The position numbers and the translations under genes were made by a program. Positions 6,902 through 7,601 of a stretch of DNA of 7,601 nt are shown one piece after another (position 1 is the stretch's first letter; every line of letters begins with the position of its first letter). The stretch lies in assembly GCA_946545035.1 (NCBI GenBank), contig CAMNND010000046.1, positions 1-7,601 of the forward strand, given 5' to 3'. Under the pieces are notes generated by a model. The model saw only the letters and a list, made by a program, of their open reading frames with translations, was not told the origin of the DNA and made no database searches. The stretch is from an uncultured Clostridium sp. Lineage in GTDB: Bacteria > Bacillota > Clostridia > TANB77 > CAG-508.

Positions 6902-7453
6902 TTATAGATAGCTAACTATATCTTCAAATGTATCGAATCCAGATTCAGCATTTATATGTCCAGCCTTTGGAATGCAAATCTGCTCTGTTGCTATTCTGTC
7001 TGCAAAATCCTTTTCAACATCATATTTAACATATGGATCATTATCTGAATAGAAACAAATAATTTCATTTGCATATTTTTTAACGTCCTCAAGATTATTA
7101 AAATACATTGTATTATTAACTGTATCATATTCTTCATTTATTCCTAGGTAGTTATTAAATCCACATACAAATATTAATTTTTTAACCTTTACTTTGCTCT
7201 CTACTAAAAATTTAGAAACAAATACCGGCGCTATACTATGAGCTATTATTGTTGTATTTTCGTTTATCAATCCTAATTCTAAATAGTATTTTAATAACCT
7301 ACTCCAATTATCATAATTCTGATATCCAACCCCGATTGGAAATTGTGGTACATAAACTTGCTTTCCATCGCTTTCTATAAAATCATGTAGCCATGAAAAC
7401 CAGTTTCCAAAGGGGCTACCAAAACTTCCATGTATTATAAAATAATTCTCCAT
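6902..7453 (-). CDS. RBBP9/YdeN-like alpha/beta serine hydrolase (first copy)
   Basis: Encodes 183 residues with the same plan as the hydrolase at 4124-4699: first strand YFIIHGSFGSPFGNW, FPIGVG segment, nucleophile elbow AHSIA with Ser73, aspartate in YSDNDPYV (Asp139) and a final histidine in KAGHINAESGF (His166). The GHINAESG ending is typical of RBBP9/YdeN proteins. The elbow has alanine in place of both flanking glycines of the usual GxSxG, while the triad is complete, so it is probably active. Substrate unknown. The ATG at 7451-7453 has AAGGAG nine bases upstream. It is the first gene of the leftward cluster and faces the divergent intergenic region, so its transcript likely starts there. 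Confidence 0.9.
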   Translation of the reverse strand: MENYFIIHGSFGSPFGNWFSWLHDFIESDGKQVYVPQFPIGVGYQNYDNWSRLLKYYLELGLINENTTIIAHSIAPVFVSKFLVESKVKVKKLIFVCGFNNYLGINEEYDTVNNTMYFNNLEDVKKYANEIICFYSDNDPYVKYDVEKDFADRIATEQICIPKAGHINAESGFDTFEDIVSYL

Positions 7454-7594
7454 ATTTTTTATCTCCTTACTTATATTTTGTCGAATTTTGACGTGCGAAA
7501 TAGTGGCTGTATATATTGTTTTTACTCTTGTTCGGTTATATAATCATCTTACCCTTTCATAAAGGAAAACTTTATTAGAAAGGAGGTGTGTTAT
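7454..7594. other. Divergent intergenic region
   Basis: This 141-base stretch separates the leftward cluster from a probable rightward gene. It should hold the main promoter of the cluster, but on the minus strand I find only weak -10-like sequences (TATATA at about 7537-7542, with no good -35), so the leftward start is unresolved. A rightward promoter candidate is listed separately. A short inverted repeat CCTTT-CAT-AAAGG lies at 7553-7565. The near-repeats TTTTGTCGAA and TTTTGACG...CGAA (about 7476-7499) overlap the rightward -35 and could be an operator, at low confidence. Confidence 0.6.
7488..7517 (+). promoter_or_regulatory. Rightward sigma-70/SigA-type promoter candidate
   Basis: TTGACG at 7488-7493 (five of six to TTGACA) is followed after 18 bases by TATATT at 7512-7517 (five of six to TATAAT). 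Transcription would start near 7524 and give a leader of about 70 bases to the GTG at 7595, including the small CCTTT/AAAGG hairpin. It is the best promoter match in the window, though AT-rich DNA raises the chance of false hits. Confidence 0.5.
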
Positions 7595-7601
7595 GTGAGT
7601 A
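7595..7601 (+). CDS. Probable start of a rightward gene (cut by the right edge)
   Basis: Only the first two codons (GTG AGT) and one further base are in the window, so nothing can be said of the product. The evidence is a very strong Shine-Dalgarno, AAAGGAGGTG at 7579-7588, whose AGGAGG ends eight bases before the GTG. There is also a promoter candidate about 80 bases upstream. An ATG at 7593-7595 is followed at once by TGA and cannot be the start. The gene would be transcribed away from the cluster, and could encode its regulator or be unrelated. Confidence 0.45.

Noticed and set aside
7551..7601. Left end of an IS200/IS605-type element (TTAC followed by a small hairpin, then a start codon)
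   Set aside because: The hairpin is only 5 bp and TTAC is common by chance; no transposase sequence is visible, so there is no real support.
1..7601. Mycoplasma-type genetic code
   Set aside because: TGA ends the ADP-ribosylglycohydrolase gene and tryptophan codons are TGG, so the standard bacterial code applies.
1..7601. Known named NAD-based phage defence system
   Set aside because: No TIR, Sir2 or other NAD-degrading effector is present, and the gene set does not match a defence system I can name; only a loose thematic link remains.

Overview
The window is strongly AT-rich and looks like a low-GC Firmicute, most likely a Clostridia-type genome. Shine-Dalgarno sequences of the GGAGG type precede nearly every gene, AGA is a common arginine codon, and several products belong to families common in Firmicutes (YpgQ-type HD hydrolase, YcxB-like protein, stand-alone CinA/PncC protein). 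TGA ends one gene and tryptophan is encoded by TGG, so this is the standard code rather than the mycoplasma code. The species cannot be told from the sequence.

Layout: eleven genes lie head to tail on the minus strand and fill positions 1 to 7453, with gaps from an 8-base overlap to about 60 bases. In transcription order they are: an RBBP9/YdeN-like serine hydrolase (6902-7453), a GNAT acetyltransferase (6089-6877), an ADP-ribosylglycohydrolase with an extra C-terminal domain (4713-6077), a second RBBP9/YdeN-like hydrolase (4124-4699), a YgjV-like membrane protein (3554-4069), an NTF2/SnoaL-like small protein (3122-3493), a P-loop kinase (2564-3091), a CinA/PncC-like amidohydrolase (2089-2571), a Nudix-kinase fusion (1057-2076), a YpgQ/YedJ-like HD phosphohydrolase (387-1046), and the first 120 codons of a YcxB-like membrane protein cut by the left edge (1-360).

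The tight packing suggests one or two long transcripts. Within it, an extended -10 promoter candidate lies ahead of the YgjV gene (about 4108-4116) and a hairpin follows that gene (3524-3549). At the right edge a 141-base divergent intergenic region (7454-7594) carries a rightward promoter candidate and a strong Shine-Dalgarno sequence. A gene there probably starts at a GTG at 7595 and runs out of the window.

The genes do not form a pathway I recognise. Several act on nucleotides or on NAD/ADP-ribose-type substrates by family (Nudix, HD pyrophosphohydrolase, PncC-like, ADP-ribosylglycohydrolase, two P-loop kinases). The rest are small-molecule modifiers (GNAT, two serine hydrolases, NTF2-like) or small membrane proteins. 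This resembles an accessory nucleotide-sanitation or metabolite-repair cluster, or a row of collected single-gene functions. A joint role in ADP-ribose/NAD recycling is a hypothesis only. I see no RNA gene, CRISPR array, recognisable insertion sequence or integrase.
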